From assembly GCA_026645735.1 (NCBI GenBank), contig JAPKMT010000015.1, positions 1 through 60,725 of the forward strand: 60,725 nt of DNA, in the 5' to 3' direction. This DNA is from Flexilinea sp. (GTDB taxonomy: Bacteria; Chloroflexota; Anaerolineae; Anaerolineales; Anaerolineaceae). The translations under genes were made by a program, and so were the position numbers. Positions within the stretch are counted from its first letter, which is position 1, and each line of letters starts with the position of its first letter. This document shows positions 17,935-26,797 of the stretch, one piece after another. Below the pieces are notes generated by a model. It did not search any database. It had not been told where the DNA came from and saw only the letters and a list, made by a program, of their open reading frames with translations.

Positions 17935-19773
17935 ATGACAAATTATTATCACAAACCGAAAAAACTTGCCGACATAACCCGTGACCTTGCGGCTGCTGCC
18001 ATGGGCAGCCTGCCAGCGGATCTGATCATCCGCAAGGGGAATTTAATCAATGTCAATATTGGATGTATCCAAAAAAATATCGATATTGCTGTCAAACACG
18101 GTTTTATCGTCTATGTCGGTCAGGAATCGGAAGGAAAAATCAAAACAGACGATCATACTAAAATTGTGGATGCAAACGGGCGTTATCTGGTGCCTGGTTT
18201 TATTGACAGCCATGTCCACATCGAAAGTTCAATGACCGATCCCCGCCATTTTGTCAAAGGGATTCTTCCAAGAGGAACAACAACGATCTGTCCTGATAAC
18301 CATGAAATTACCAATGTTCTTGGATTAAAAGCAGTTGAATTGTTTCATCAATCTGCACAGGGTTTGCCCATCAAGTTTTTACTGGCCATGCCGGTTTGCG
18401 TTCCGGCTGTTCCTGGATTTGAAAATACTGGAGCCGAAATAAATGCTGCGGATGTTACCAAAGCCTATCAAGAAGGTTGGGCACAGCTCCAGGGAGAACA
18501 AATGAATTTTGTGGGAGTCATTCATGGCGATGAACATGTTCATTCCATCATCAAAGCATCGCATGATGCCGGTATGATTCTCACAGGCCACTATTCCAGT
18601 TTGGAACTTGATCAGGGATTAAACGCCTTCGCTGCAACAGGAATTAATTGCTGCCATGAAGTCACCACGGCAGACTCAGTCCTCCGTCGGGCAGAATTGG
18701 GATTTTACAGTCAGTTACGCTATGGTTCAGCCTGGCTGGATTTGCCAAACACGATCAAAGCCTACACGGATAATCCGGCTATTGACTCCAGATTCCTGAC
18801 GATCTGCACAGATGATGTGAACGCTTCAACCATCGTCGAAGAAGGGCAAATGGATCGTGCCATCCGTACCGCGATTCAAAATGGAGTGCCACCGGTAACA
18901 GCAATCCAAATGGCAACACTCAACCCTGCCCAGCTTCTGGAAAAATCGCGCTGGATTGGTTCTATCGCACCCGGACGTGCGGCTGACATCCTGATCGTCA
19001 GTAATTTAACAGATCTTGTCATCGATGAAGTATACAGCGATGGCGTGCTGGTCGCAAAAAATGGCATTCTTACGGTCGATTTTGAGTCATTTACTTATCC
19101 GGAAATTGCAACCAAAACGATGTACATGGACCCATTATCCCCACAGGATTTCGAGATTCCGGCCGGAACTGAAAATCCTGTCAAAATCAGAGCGATCGAA
19201 ATCGTTCCAGGGATGGTTCATACGATCGAGAAAATGAAACGGATGCGTCCTGTCAACGGGAATTTGTTGGCTGACAGCTCGCGAGATCTGGCAAAAGCCT
19301 TCGTTTTCTATCGGCATCAGCCCAAAGGTGAGTTGAAAGGATCTCGCGGATGTGGCTTTGTCGCCGGAACGAAATTCAATTCGAACTGCGCTTATGCATC
19401 CACAGTTTCGCACGACTGTCATAATCTGTTAGTAGTCGGAACCAGCGATGAAGCCATGGCGCTGGCAGCCAATGAAGTGATCCAGGCTGGCGGGGGAATC
19501 GCGGTGGTTGTCAACGGTATTCTGGACGCGATCATCGAATTGCCATTTGCCGGATTGATGTCCATGGAGCCCATAGAGGTCGTCGCAAAAAAGATCAATG
19601 CCGTTGAACTGGCATTGAAAAAAGCAGGTTGCCCTTATCCATCGATAGAAATGACACTCAGTCTCCTTGGGCTGATTGTGATTGAAGAGCTCCATTTAAG
19701 CAATCAGGGACTTGTTGAATTGAAATCGAATGCGCCGCTTAAGTTTGTCGATTTGATCATATCAGAGGACTAA
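17935..19773 (+). CDS. ade: Adenine deaminase
   Basis: A 612-residue amidohydrolase that converts adenine to hypoxanthine and ammonia in purine salvage. The metal site begins with VPGFIDSHVHIESSM near residue 85. CPDNHEITNVLG, IHGDEHVHS, GHYSSL and ICTDDVNA provide the other metal and catalytic residues. The C-terminal Ade domain has GCGFVAGTKFNSNCA and SHDCHNLLVVG. Length is normal. AGGAGG lies 8 nt before the ATG. Placement right after the BMP-type importer supports uptake of adenine or adenosine followed by deamination. A terminator follows at 19786-19822. Confidence 0.97.
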   Translation: MTNYYHKPKKLADITRDLAAAAMGSLPADLIIRKGNLINVNIGCIQKNIDIAVKHGFIVYVGQESEGKIKTDDHTKIVDANGRYLVPGFIDSHVHIESSMTDPRHFVKGILPRGTTTICPDNHEITNVLGLKAVELFHQSAQGLPIKFLLAMPVCVPAVPGFENTGAEINAADVTKAYQEGWAQLQGEQMNFVGVIHGDEHVHSIIKASHDAGMILTGHYSSLELDQGLNAFAATGINCCHEVTTADSVLRRAELGFYSQLRYGSAWLDLPNTIKAYTDNPAIDSRFLTICTDDVNASTIVEEGQMDRAIRTAIQNGVPPVTAIQMATLNPAQLLEKSRWIGSIAPGRAADILIVSNLTDLVIDEVYSDGVLVAKNGILTVDFESFTYPEIATKTMYMDPLSPQDFEIPAGTENPVKIRAIEIVPGMVHTIEKMKRMRPVNGNLLADSSRDLAKAFVFYRHQPKGELKGSRGCGFVAGTKFNSNCAYASTVSHDCHNLLVVGTSDEAMALAANEVIQAGGGIAVVVNGILDAIIELPFAGLMSMEPIEVVAKKINAVELALKKAGCPYPSIEMTLSLLGLIVIEELHLSNQGLVELKSNAPLKFVDLIISED

Positions 19774-19785
19774 TTCACAAAAAAA

Positions 19786-19822
19786 AGACCGGATTTCTTG
19801 TTTTGAACAAGAAATCCGGTCT
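19786..19822. terminator. Shared terminator between ade and the convergent DUF218 gene
   Basis: AGACCGGATTTCTTG (19786-19800) pairs with CAAGAAATCCGGTCT (19808-19822). The minus strand has a strong T run (the plus-strand A run at 19779-19785), so it is best as the terminator for the minus-strand operon. The plus strand has only a weak AT-rich tail. Confidence 0.9.
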
Positions 19823-19871
19823 ATAAATAAATCAGATATTTTTTTAGCATTCCGATCTCAAATTGAACCAG

Positions 19872-20675
19872 TTATTCCATCCAACCTCTTATCCGATAAA
19901 CTGCAATGCCGATATATTCCTTCAATGCAGTCTCCAGAGAACTCATATTGGAAGATTGGGGGATCAGACTGGTATACAGACGAGACCAGGAAAATGAAGT
20001 CAGTGTATTCCATTCTTCATCGGAATAACTGTAATCGGTCGGAGCTGGAATCACTTCAAGCCCTTGCGCTTCGAACAATCCGACAGCACGGCGCATATGT
20101 GTTGCTGAAGTAACCAGAATGATCTTATCAACATTCATTCTCTTCAAGATTTCTGCATCATTCACAGCTTCTTCTCGTGTATTGAGCGAAGTATTCTGCA
20201 GGATAATTTTATCTTTTGGAACGCCTAATTTTTGAGCAACCTCAGCCATTTCTGAAGCAGGAGAACTTTGTGTTTGATTGATCCAATGGATATAACTGCC
20301 GCCTGTCAGAAGATATTTTCCAAATCCTTGTAAAAAAAGATCTGAAGCATATAGAATCCGATCGCCAGCACCGGAAATCTCTGTAATCTGACGAGGGTAA
20401 CTTTTTGTCTCGGTTCCTCCGCCCAATACCACAATTACATCTGCAATCTCATCCCCTTGAAATGGTGGATATGTCTTTTCCAGGCTCCTGATTAAAAAAG
20501 CAGAAGGGTATGGATTTCCGGTGATCCATAAAATAAGCAGGGCGCTAATCAGCAGTATTTTCAATAATTTCTTGTGGCGGATCAACAGAATGGCAGCCAA
20601 CAGGATCAAAAAGATAATTCCTGCCGGATAAACCAGCTGCGGCAGGAATTTTGACAAATATACAAATAGATCCAT
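19872..20675 (-). CDS. YdcF/SanA-type DUF218 membrane protein
   Basis: About 267 residues. Two hydrophobic segments occupy residues 10-55, followed by a DUF218 domain (from about residue 75) containing ADVIVVLGGG, LLTGG and NTREEAVNDAEIL. DUF218 proteins such as SanA and ElyC act in envelope integrity; their chemistry is not settled. The start is ATG 20675, one base after the TGA of the upstream LRR gene (TGAAATG), with GGGTGG 8 nt upstream, so it is translationally coupled to it. A GTG at 20687 is the alternative. Coupling suggests a linked role with the secreted LRR protein at the cell surface. Confidence 0.88.
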   Translation of the reverse strand: MDLFVYLSKFLPQLVYPAGIIFLILLAAILLIRHKKLLKILLISALLILWITGNPYPSAFLIRSLEKTYPPFQGDEIADVIVVLGGGTETKSYPRQITEISGAGDRILYASDLFLQGFGKYLLTGGSYIHWINQTQSSPASEMAEVAQKLGVPKDKIILQNTSLNTREEAVNDAEILKRMNVDKIILVTSATHMRRAVGLFEAQGLEVIPAPTDYSYSDEEWNTLTSFSWSRLYTSLIPQSSNMSSLETALKEYIGIAVYRIRGWME

Positions 20676-20676
20676 T

Positions 20677-23600
20677 TCAGGAACCACCCTGGAACAACTT
20701 AATCAAAGGCCAAAAAATAAATCGAAACAGCCGTGAGAAAAATGACCCGATAGAGGGTTTTTCAGCCGGTTTTTCAGTTGGTACAGGCGTAGGAGTAAAA
20801 CTTCCTGATATTTGGAAGCCGATCGGGTCACTTTGATAAATTTTTCCTGCATAATCCTTTGCTTGCAATTGAATGTAGAACATACCGTTTTTGAGTAAGG
20901 AATCAGGTATTTTCACAATATCATAATTGCAGTCTGAAGCGTTGCACAGTTTTGTTGCAGGAGTCCACTCCATAGCAAATCCCGGATACAAGCTCTTTGA
21001 AGCTGTCAGATAGTTGATCATATATTCCTTCATCCCTGTAAATTTCCATGTCATCGGAATTTTTTCGGATGTCATTTTTTCGGTGACGTAATTGAATGCA
21101 AATTTCGTCGCAGGATTTACCGTAGGTGTTGGAGTATTAATTAACGGAGGCACATATGCCGTCGCAATCGGGTATGTGACTCTTCCACTGGAGGTCGGAT
21201 AATACCAGACAGGCGGATTGTACGGAACTGAGGTTGCTGTTCGATATGGCCAATAATACGGCGTGGGTTTTTTCCAGGGAACTTGCGTTGCTGTAATCCA
21301 GCGAACCGGAGTGGGTGATCCAATAATAGTAGGCTGCGGCTGTGTAGGTTGCGGTGTAGAGGTCATGACAATGATGATCACAGCAATTGTCGGTTGTGGT
21401 GTATTGGTAGGTACCACTGTCGGAACCGTAGTGGGTGGAACAGCAGTGTTCGAAGGTACTGCCGTTGGTGGGATGGGAGTATTGGTAGGAATCGCTGTGG
21501 GCGGTATTGTGGTGTTAGTCGGTACCGCAGTTGGTGGAATCGGAGTATTCGTGATAACCGGTATTGCTGTATTCGAAGGGATTGCAGTAGGAGGCACCGA
21601 TGTATTGGTTGGTATCTCTGTCGGAGGAACTGATGTATCAGCAGGAATCTCTGTCGGCGGAACTGGTGTTTCAGAAGACACTGCAACCGTGGTTTCTGTT
21701 ATCTCTTCAGTCGGCTGAAGAATCATTACACCGGATAGATCGCTTTGAGGCAGACTGGCTAACATTTGCGCAAAATTCATATCGCTGATTGTTAAAGGAT
21801 TTTCCGTATTGTTATTGCTAAGATCAATGGCAGACAATTGAGATAAGCCACCAAGTGAAGAGGGTACTTCTCCTTCTAATAAGTTGCCTGACAAGTCGAG
21901 CTTCTGCAAATTTGAGAAAACGGAATAAGAGGATGGTATACCACCACTCAGCGTTGTTCCGGTAACCGCCCTCCTTTGATCAGGATACTGAACAGCCGAT
22001 TGACAAATCTGTAAGTTTGGACGATTTTCAAGGTCTGACTGTTTTTCAGCGGTCAGTTGATTATTCTCAATAATCATCGTGTGCAATGGTAGTTTGCCGG
22101 ATAGAGAGAGATCAATTTCAGGCAGCGTTCCGGAAAGGATGTTACCAGAAAGATTTAAAATAGTCAGATTCTTTAGCGAAATGATTCCGGAAGGAATGAT
22201 CCCGCGTAAACCCATATTCGTAAACGAGAGAACTCTCAATTCGTTTAAATTGGTTATCTCATCCGGAATAAAACAAAAATAATCAACGGAGTCGAATTTC
22301 AATTCGGTCACCCGATGGTTTTCGCAGGTAATTCCTTTCCATTCGCAGGAAGATTCAGACATAAACCATCCCGAATCTGATTGTCCAAAAGGAGTCATTT
22401 TGCCAAAAATTTCATATAAAACTGCCAGGTCTTCATCAACCGCTTTGTTTAATGCTGCGGCAGCATCGGCTGTTTGCTGATAGGCGATAGCTGCTGCGGC
22501 ATCCGAAGTCTGCTGATAGGCAATGGCTGCGGCAGCATCCGCTGTCTGCTGATAGGCGATAGCTGCTGCGGCATCCGAAGTCTGCTGATAAGCGATGGCT
22601 GCGGCAGCATCGGCTGTTTGCTGATAGGCGATAGCTGCGGCAGCATCGGCTGTCTGCTGATAGGCGATTGCTGCGGCAGCATCCGCTGTCTGCTGATAGG
22701 CGATAGCTGCTGCAGCATCCGCTGTCTGCTGATAGGCGATAGCTGCGGCAGCATCCAAAGTCTGCTGATAGGCGATAGCTGCGGCAGCATCCGCTGTCTG
22801 CTGATAGGCGATAGCAACGGCTTCCGTTTGCGCATAATCCGGTGTTTCGGTAGCCTGAGGCATCATTACTCCGGAAAGATTATTTTCGGGCAGAGAAGAA
22901 AACCGTTGTGCCAGTGTCGGATTGTTGATTCTGAGCGGATTCTGAGTATTATTATCACTTAGATCAATGGATTGAAGATTGTACAAATACTCAAGTTCAC
23001 CAGGGATATCACCCTGTAAATTATTCCCGGAAAGATCAAGTTTTTGCAAATTTTGAAGATTGCCCAACGATCCCGGAATTGATCCATCCAGGCCAGGCTC
23101 TGTATCAGTACCTTCCGGATAGGAAACCACATTGGAACAAATCGATAAATTGGGTCGATTGTTCAAATTTTGTTGTTTGGCATCTGTCCAGCGGTTATCC
23201 TCAAGAATCAAGGTCTGTAATGGGGTTGGAGAATTAACCTGCGGGATGTTACCACTCAACAAGTTACCTGATAATTCAATGGAACGCAGATTCGGCATGC
23301 TCAGCAATCCAGAAGGAATAACGCCCCGTAATTCCAGATTTCTTAGACGCAGCTCCTGCAAGTTTGTCAAATTTGTTATCTCATTGGGTATAAAACAGAA
23401 AAAATCTACTGAATCATAATCAAGCCTTGTGACAGATCCATTCCCGTCACAGGTGATACCGTTCCAGGTACAGGGCTGATCGTTCGCCTGAAACCAGCCG
23501 GATTGATTCATTCCCTCCGGAGTCATCTGGTTGTAAATCAAACGTAATGTATTCAGATCATTTTCATTCATCCCGACATATGCAGGAGCACTATCCTGAT

Positions 23601-23694
23601 AAAATCCTGATCCGGGAATATACACGCTGAAAAAAAGCACGATAAGCAATAAAACAAGGTAAATCTTTTTTCTTGAATGAATCATGGAATACAT
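20677..23694 (-). CDS. Large secreted two-block LRR protein with Ala/Gln repeat and Thr/Pro linker
   Basis: About 1005 residues. There is an N-terminal hydrophobic signal segment (residues 8-30). LRR block 1 (about 45-270) starts with a plant-like N-cap containing CTWNGITCDG, followed by LRRs of the type LSGNLLSGNIP. A linker of ten 12-residue repeats (AIAYQQTADAAA type) follows. LRR block 2 (about 405-640) is clearly homologous to block 1 (CEWKGITCEN, YFCFIPDEITNL). Then come a long Thr/Pro linker with PPTAIPTNT-type units, a beta-rich domain (about 840-960) and a hydrophobic/basic tail (FFSRLFRFIFWPLIKLF) that may anchor it. ATG 23694 is chosen because AAGGA lies 8 nt upstream. A role in adhesion or binding is inference. 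Confidence 0.88.
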   Translation of the reverse strand: MYSMIHSRKKIYLVLLLIVLFFSVYIPGSGFYQDSAPAYVGMNENDLNTLRLIYNQMTPEGMNQSGWFQANDQPCTWNGITCDGNGSVTRLDYDSVDFFCFIPNEITNLTNLQELRLRNLELRGVIPSGLLSMPNLRSIELSGNLLSGNIPQVNSPTPLQTLILEDNRWTDAKQQNLNNRPNLSICSNVVSYPEGTDTEPGLDGSIPGSLGNLQNLQKLDLSGNNLQGDIPGELEYLYNLQSIDLSDNNTQNPLRINNPTLAQRFSSLPENNLSGVMMPQATETPDYAQTEAVAIAYQQTADAAAAIAYQQTLDAAAAIAYQQTADAAAAIAYQQTADAAAAIAYQQTADAAAAIAYQQTADAAAAIAYQQTSDAAAAIAYQQTADAAAAIAYQQTSDAAAAIAYQQTADAAAALNKAVDEDLAVLYEIFGKMTPFGQSDSGWFMSESSCEWKGITCENHRVTELKFDSVDYFCFIPDEITNLNELRVLSFTNMGLRGIIPSGIISLKNLTILNLSGNILSGTLPEIDLSLSGKLPLHTMIIENNQLTAEKQSDLENRPNLQICQSAVQYPDQRRAVTGTTLSGGIPSSYSVFSNLQKLDLSGNLLEGEVPSSLGGLSQLSAIDLSNNNTENPLTISDMNFAQMLASLPQSDLSGVMILQPTEEITETTVAVSSETPVPPTEIPADTSVPPTEIPTNTSVPPTAIPSNTAIPVITNTPIPPTAVPTNTTIPPTAIPTNTPIPPTAVPSNTAVPPTTVPTVVPTNTPQPTIAVIIIVMTSTPQPTQPQPTIIGSPTPVRWITATQVPWKKPTPYYWPYRTATSVPYNPPVWYYPTSSGRVTYPIATAYVPPLINTPTPTVNPATKFAFNYVTEKMTSEKIPMTWKFTGMKEYMINYLTASKSLYPGFAMEWTPATKLCNASDCNYDIVKIPDSLLKNGMFYIQLQAKDYAGKIYQSDPIGFQISGSFTPTPVPTEKPAEKPSIGSFFSRLFRFIFWPLIKLFQGGS
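22455..22818. repeat. Ten tandem 36-bp coding repeats
   Basis: A 36-bp unit is repeated about ten times inside the LRR gene. It encodes AIAYQQTADAAA with single substitutions (Leu or Ser at the variable position in three units). Units differ by synonymous changes, and there are no intervening unique spacers. Length variation by slippage is expected here. Confidence 0.95.
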
Positions 23695-23864
23695 TGTTGC
23701 CGTCCTTCTCAAAAAAATAGTTTTATAATTCTATTCTACCTAACTACAAGCCAATGAAAACAAATAAAATCCGAATGATTTTTTTTACAATCCCGTAATA
23801 ATATGGGACTTTGCTGAATTTTTTTTGACCATTTACCACCAGTTTGTTCATCTGGATAAACCTC

Positions 23865-23885
23865 CAGCGATTCAAAAATAGGAGG
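23865..23885 (+). repeat. Solo left terminus of the hairpin element (copy F)
   Basis: CAGCGATTCAAAAATAGG resembles the left terminus of full copies but has diverged, and no hairpin follows. Confidence 0.5.
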
Positions 23886-24300
23886 AGGACTAATCATAGT
23901 TCAGAATTTTAAAGTAATGATTAACTTTTGAGTTAATCGTACCCGAAAATCGATAGAATAAATGATGTCTTTTCCCCCGTAATATAAAAGATAGATTTGC
24001 TTTTCAAATCCATCGAGGAAACTTGTTGTTATATTCCTTTGTATAATGTGCAAAATATCATAACATCTAAGACTCATTCCCATAATTCGTCTCGTGGGAT
24101 TTATTTCCTCACGATTTCAAAATACTATTACCAGTTATACGATTTCAAAGGGGATTTGTTCCTTAATACATAAGCTTTGTTTGGCAGAAATCGCGCAGGG
24201 ATAGCATTAATTCAAATCAGGACTGAACATTCGAAGTATGGGCAATATTTCAAATGGTTGCATCCTATCAGCTTTTCTCTACGAATCGTTGATCATAGTG

Positions 24301-24422
24301 CAGTAATTCAAATTTTGGAAAATCTTTTGGAAAAAAAGAGAAAACTTATTGTTGGTGTGTTTTTGCGCGAAGTGCAAAAACACACCAACAATAAATAATT
24401 CTCCCCATGTTTCGAATTGCTG
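24301..24422 (-). mobile_element. Hairpin element, copy G, full length with target duplication
   Basis: A 122-bp copy in minus orientation. The right terminus begins CAGTAATTCAAATTTTGG and the left terminus ends TTTCGAATTGCTG. The 23-bp stem has arms 24346-24368 and 24372-24394 with loop GAA and one G-T pair. The 9-bp direct repeat ATCATAGTG flanks it at 24292-24300 and 24424-24432, with one extra A at 24423. This indicates insertion by transposition. Confidence 0.92.
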
Positions 24423-24535
24423 AATCATAGTGAGGATTATTTGTATCGGGAGATAGATCGCGGTATACTGAATTGAAAAAATTTCTGTAACCCTGAAGCG
24501 TTTTCAACAGGCAAATCAGGAATTTCTTTACAGAG

Positions 24536-26797
24536 ATGTCGATGATCCAATTAACCACCATTCAAGAAGAATTAGTCAATCTGCCACTGAATCAAAAAAT
24601 CTATGCAGAAGGAAAATTTGGCTGTGGAAAGACGACAGCAGCCATCGCAAGATTAAGCCGCATCCTTGAAAATGTTGCTCTGGGTTCGGAAATATTGACG
24701 TTCATTCCAAATCGGACGCTTGCGAAGCCATATCAGGAAGCATTCTCATCCCGGGGAGTTAAACCGCAGATTCAAACCTATAATGGTTTCATTCAGCGCA
24801 GTCTACAGCTTTTTTGGCCAATTATTTCAGAAAAAGCCGGATTTGCTTCTCCGGAAAAACCGCCTTATTTTTTAACCATTGAAACTGCGCAAATTTTAAT
24901 GGCTCGTTTGATTGAATCCAAACTCGAACAGGGCTTTTTCAATGCGCTTAAAGTTCCATCCAGCCGGATCTATAACCAAATCATGATCAGTATGCATAAA
25001 GCTGCCGCCGCAGAGTTCCCGTTTCAAGATTATGCAGAACGTATGAAAAAAAGCTGGACCGGAGAAAAAAGCCTCCTTCAGATTTTTGATCAGACGCAGG
25101 AATGTGGTGAGCTTTTCAAAAAAATCTGTTATCAACACAACTTGTTGGACTACTCCATTCAGGTAGAGGTGTTTCAACAGTACTTGCTTCCGCTAAAACG
25201 ATATCAAAAATGGCTGGAAGATTCCTATCATCATTTCATTTATGACAATGTCGAAGAGGATACACCTGCAGCACACCATTTTGCGCGCGTTCTTTTAACA
25301 CATTGCCAGTCAGCCCTCATTATCACGGATCATCTGGGCGGATTTCGGTCTTTTTTAGGAGGCGATCCTTCCTCTGCAGCAGAACTGAAAACAATGTGCG
25401 ACCGACAAATCGTGTTCGAAGAAACCCTGATTTGTTCGGATTCCATTCAATCCATGGCAATGTGTGTTGAAAATCCATTCATCGCGCAAAAAGAGCTTCC
25501 TGGGGATCCGAAAACTGCGTATACTTTCCATCCTTACCATCAATATCCTGCCATGATCAAACAAGCCGCTGCCGATGTTGCGGATTTAATTCATCGGCAA
25601 AATGTCCTGCCTTCCGATATTGTGATTATCGCACCGCTGGTTTCCGATGTCCTTTATACCTCCATGGAACGCGAACTGCGCATTCAGAACATTCCCTGTT
25701 TCATTTATCGCCCATCCAGGCCGTTGATCGGTGAAAATGCATCAAAGAGCATTTTGACTGTGATTGCTTTGATCCATCCTGAATGGGGAATCCATCCTCG
25801 TCTGCTTGATATCGTGCAGATGCTGCAAACCATTATTCCAGAACTGGATCCCATCCGCGGCCATGTACTGGTCGCCAGAGCATTTAAAGAAATCGTTAAC
25901 GATGTTCAGGAAGCTGTGGATTATGAAATCAAACCTTATTCACAAATTCCATCCGATTCACAGAAACGAATACCAGCATCGATCGGTCTCCTGTTTGACA
26001 CGTTTCGTCAATGGATTCTGACGAACAAAAGAATTGAAGAAACACCGGATATATCCCTTTCGCGCTTTTTTCATACGATTCTGACAAAAAAAGGTTTTGC
26101 TGCCAGTAGTGACCGCTCCGAAGAATTGAATCTGGGAATTAAGAAGGTAATCGAATCACTAAAGAAATTCAGGACAATTTTAGAACAAGTAGATGCCGAT
26201 CTACTCAGTTGGAAAGACTACTTCCGCCTTGTCCATGAAGGAATGATTGCAGCGCAATATTATGAAGACTGGTTCCTGCAGCCGGAGAACTCCGTTCTGA
26301 TTTCACTGGCATCCGCTTATGCAGTAATGAATCGTCCTGTATCTTACCAAATCTGGCTCAATGCAGGCAGTCCGCGCTGGTGGGAACGCATCTACGGACA
26401 AATTACCAATGATATGGTCCTGTCAAAATCCTGGCAGGATGGTGACCAGTGGGATATCCAGAAAGAATATGAAACCAACAATGAGAGTATGATTCGCCAA
26501 ATTCTTGCATTGCTTTCCCGCTGCAGAAAACAGGTTCGGGTCTATGCGAGCGAATTATCCGAATCCGGACAAGATCAAAAATCACGGCTCTTGTATTTAT
26601 TTGCAGACCTTGCGTACCGTTTTGGAAGAAACAAAGGCGCTACGGAATACTTTACAGGAAATCTCATACAAGGAATGACTTCAGACGAATTCTATCCGGG
26701 AATCAATGACACAGATTGGAGCTTCAAAGAAAAAACGGAAGAGGAAATTCAGGGTGACGATTCCAATCAATTTATTATGGAAGAGGATGGAAGATGA
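24536..26797 (+). CDS. AddB-like protein with degenerate UvrD-type helicase fold
   Basis: The 753-residue protein has a superfamily 1 layout. Walker A is GKFGCGKTTAA near residue 30. ILTFIPNRTLAKPY corresponds to motif Ia. TYNGFIQR matches the TxHGF-type motif, and LDYSIQVEVF corresponds to the segment before motif II. Motif II appears as FIYDNVEEDTPAA, where the catalytic DE is DN, so ATP hydrolysis is probably weak or lost. I find no motif VI arginine finger like the VGITRAKK of the next gene. AddB of AddAB has a comparable inactive helicase fold, but here the nuclease is a separate gene. It overlaps the UvrD-like helicase gene by 4 bp (ATGA). Identity as an AddB analogue is inference. Confidence 0.7.
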   Translation: MSMIQLTTIQEELVNLPLNQKIYAEGKFGCGKTTAAIARLSRILENVALGSEILTFIPNRTLAKPYQEAFSSRGVKPQIQTYNGFIQRSLQLFWPIISEKAGFASPEKPPYFLTIETAQILMARLIESKLEQGFFNALKVPSSRIYNQIMISMHKAAAAEFPFQDYAERMKKSWTGEKSLLQIFDQTQECGELFKKICYQHNLLDYSIQVEVFQQYLLPLKRYQKWLEDSYHHFIYDNVEEDTPAAHHFARVLLTHCQSALIITDHLGGFRSFLGGDPSSAAELKTMCDRQIVFEETLICSDSIQSMAMCVENPFIAQKELPGDPKTAYTFHPYHQYPAMIKQAAADVADLIHRQNVLPSDIVIIAPLVSDVLYTSMERELRIQNIPCFIYRPSRPLIGENASKSILTVIALIHPEWGIHPRLLDIVQMLQTIIPELDPIRGHVLVARAFKEIVNDVQEAVDYEIKPYSQIPSDSQKRIPASIGLLFDTFRQWILTNKRIEETPDISLSRFFHTILTKKGFAASSDRSEELNLGIKKVIESLKKFRTILEQVDADLLSWKDYFRLVHEGMIAAQYYEDWFLQPENSVLISLASAYAVMNRPVSYQIWLNAGSPRWWERIYGQITNDMVLSKSWQDGDQWDIQKEYETNNESMIRQILALLSRCRKQVRVYASELSESGQDQKSRLLYLFADLAYRFGRNKGATEYFTGNLIQGMTSDEFYPGINDTDWSFKEKTEEEIQGDDSNQFIMEEDGR

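Larger units (their letters stand above)
23695..24535. other. Long AT-rich intergenic region between divergent genes
   Basis: Roughly 840 bp between the LRR gene and the helicase operon. It holds a solo element end (23865-23885), a full hairpin element (24301-24422) and otherwise AT-rich sequence. I see no credible gene; the longest frames lack ribosome sites and cross the repeats. A degenerate terminus-like motif (CATTCGAAGTATGG) occurs near 24228. Confidence 0.6.

Noticed and set aside
21263..21718. 151-codon frame opposite the Thr/Pro linker of the LRR protein
   Set aside because: Low-complexity Gly/Val shadow of PPTAIPTNT-type repeats; the real gene is on the minus strand.
22455..22818. 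36-bp periodic repeats that could be mistaken for a CRISPR array
   Set aside because: Units are contiguous with no unique spacers, keep an open frame encoding AIAYQQTADAAA inside the LRR gene, and no cas genes are nearby.
22474..22962. 162-codon open frame opposite the tandem repeats
   Set aside because: Its periodic Cys/Gly/Ile composition is a by-product of the 36-bp repeat on the other strand; no ribosome site.
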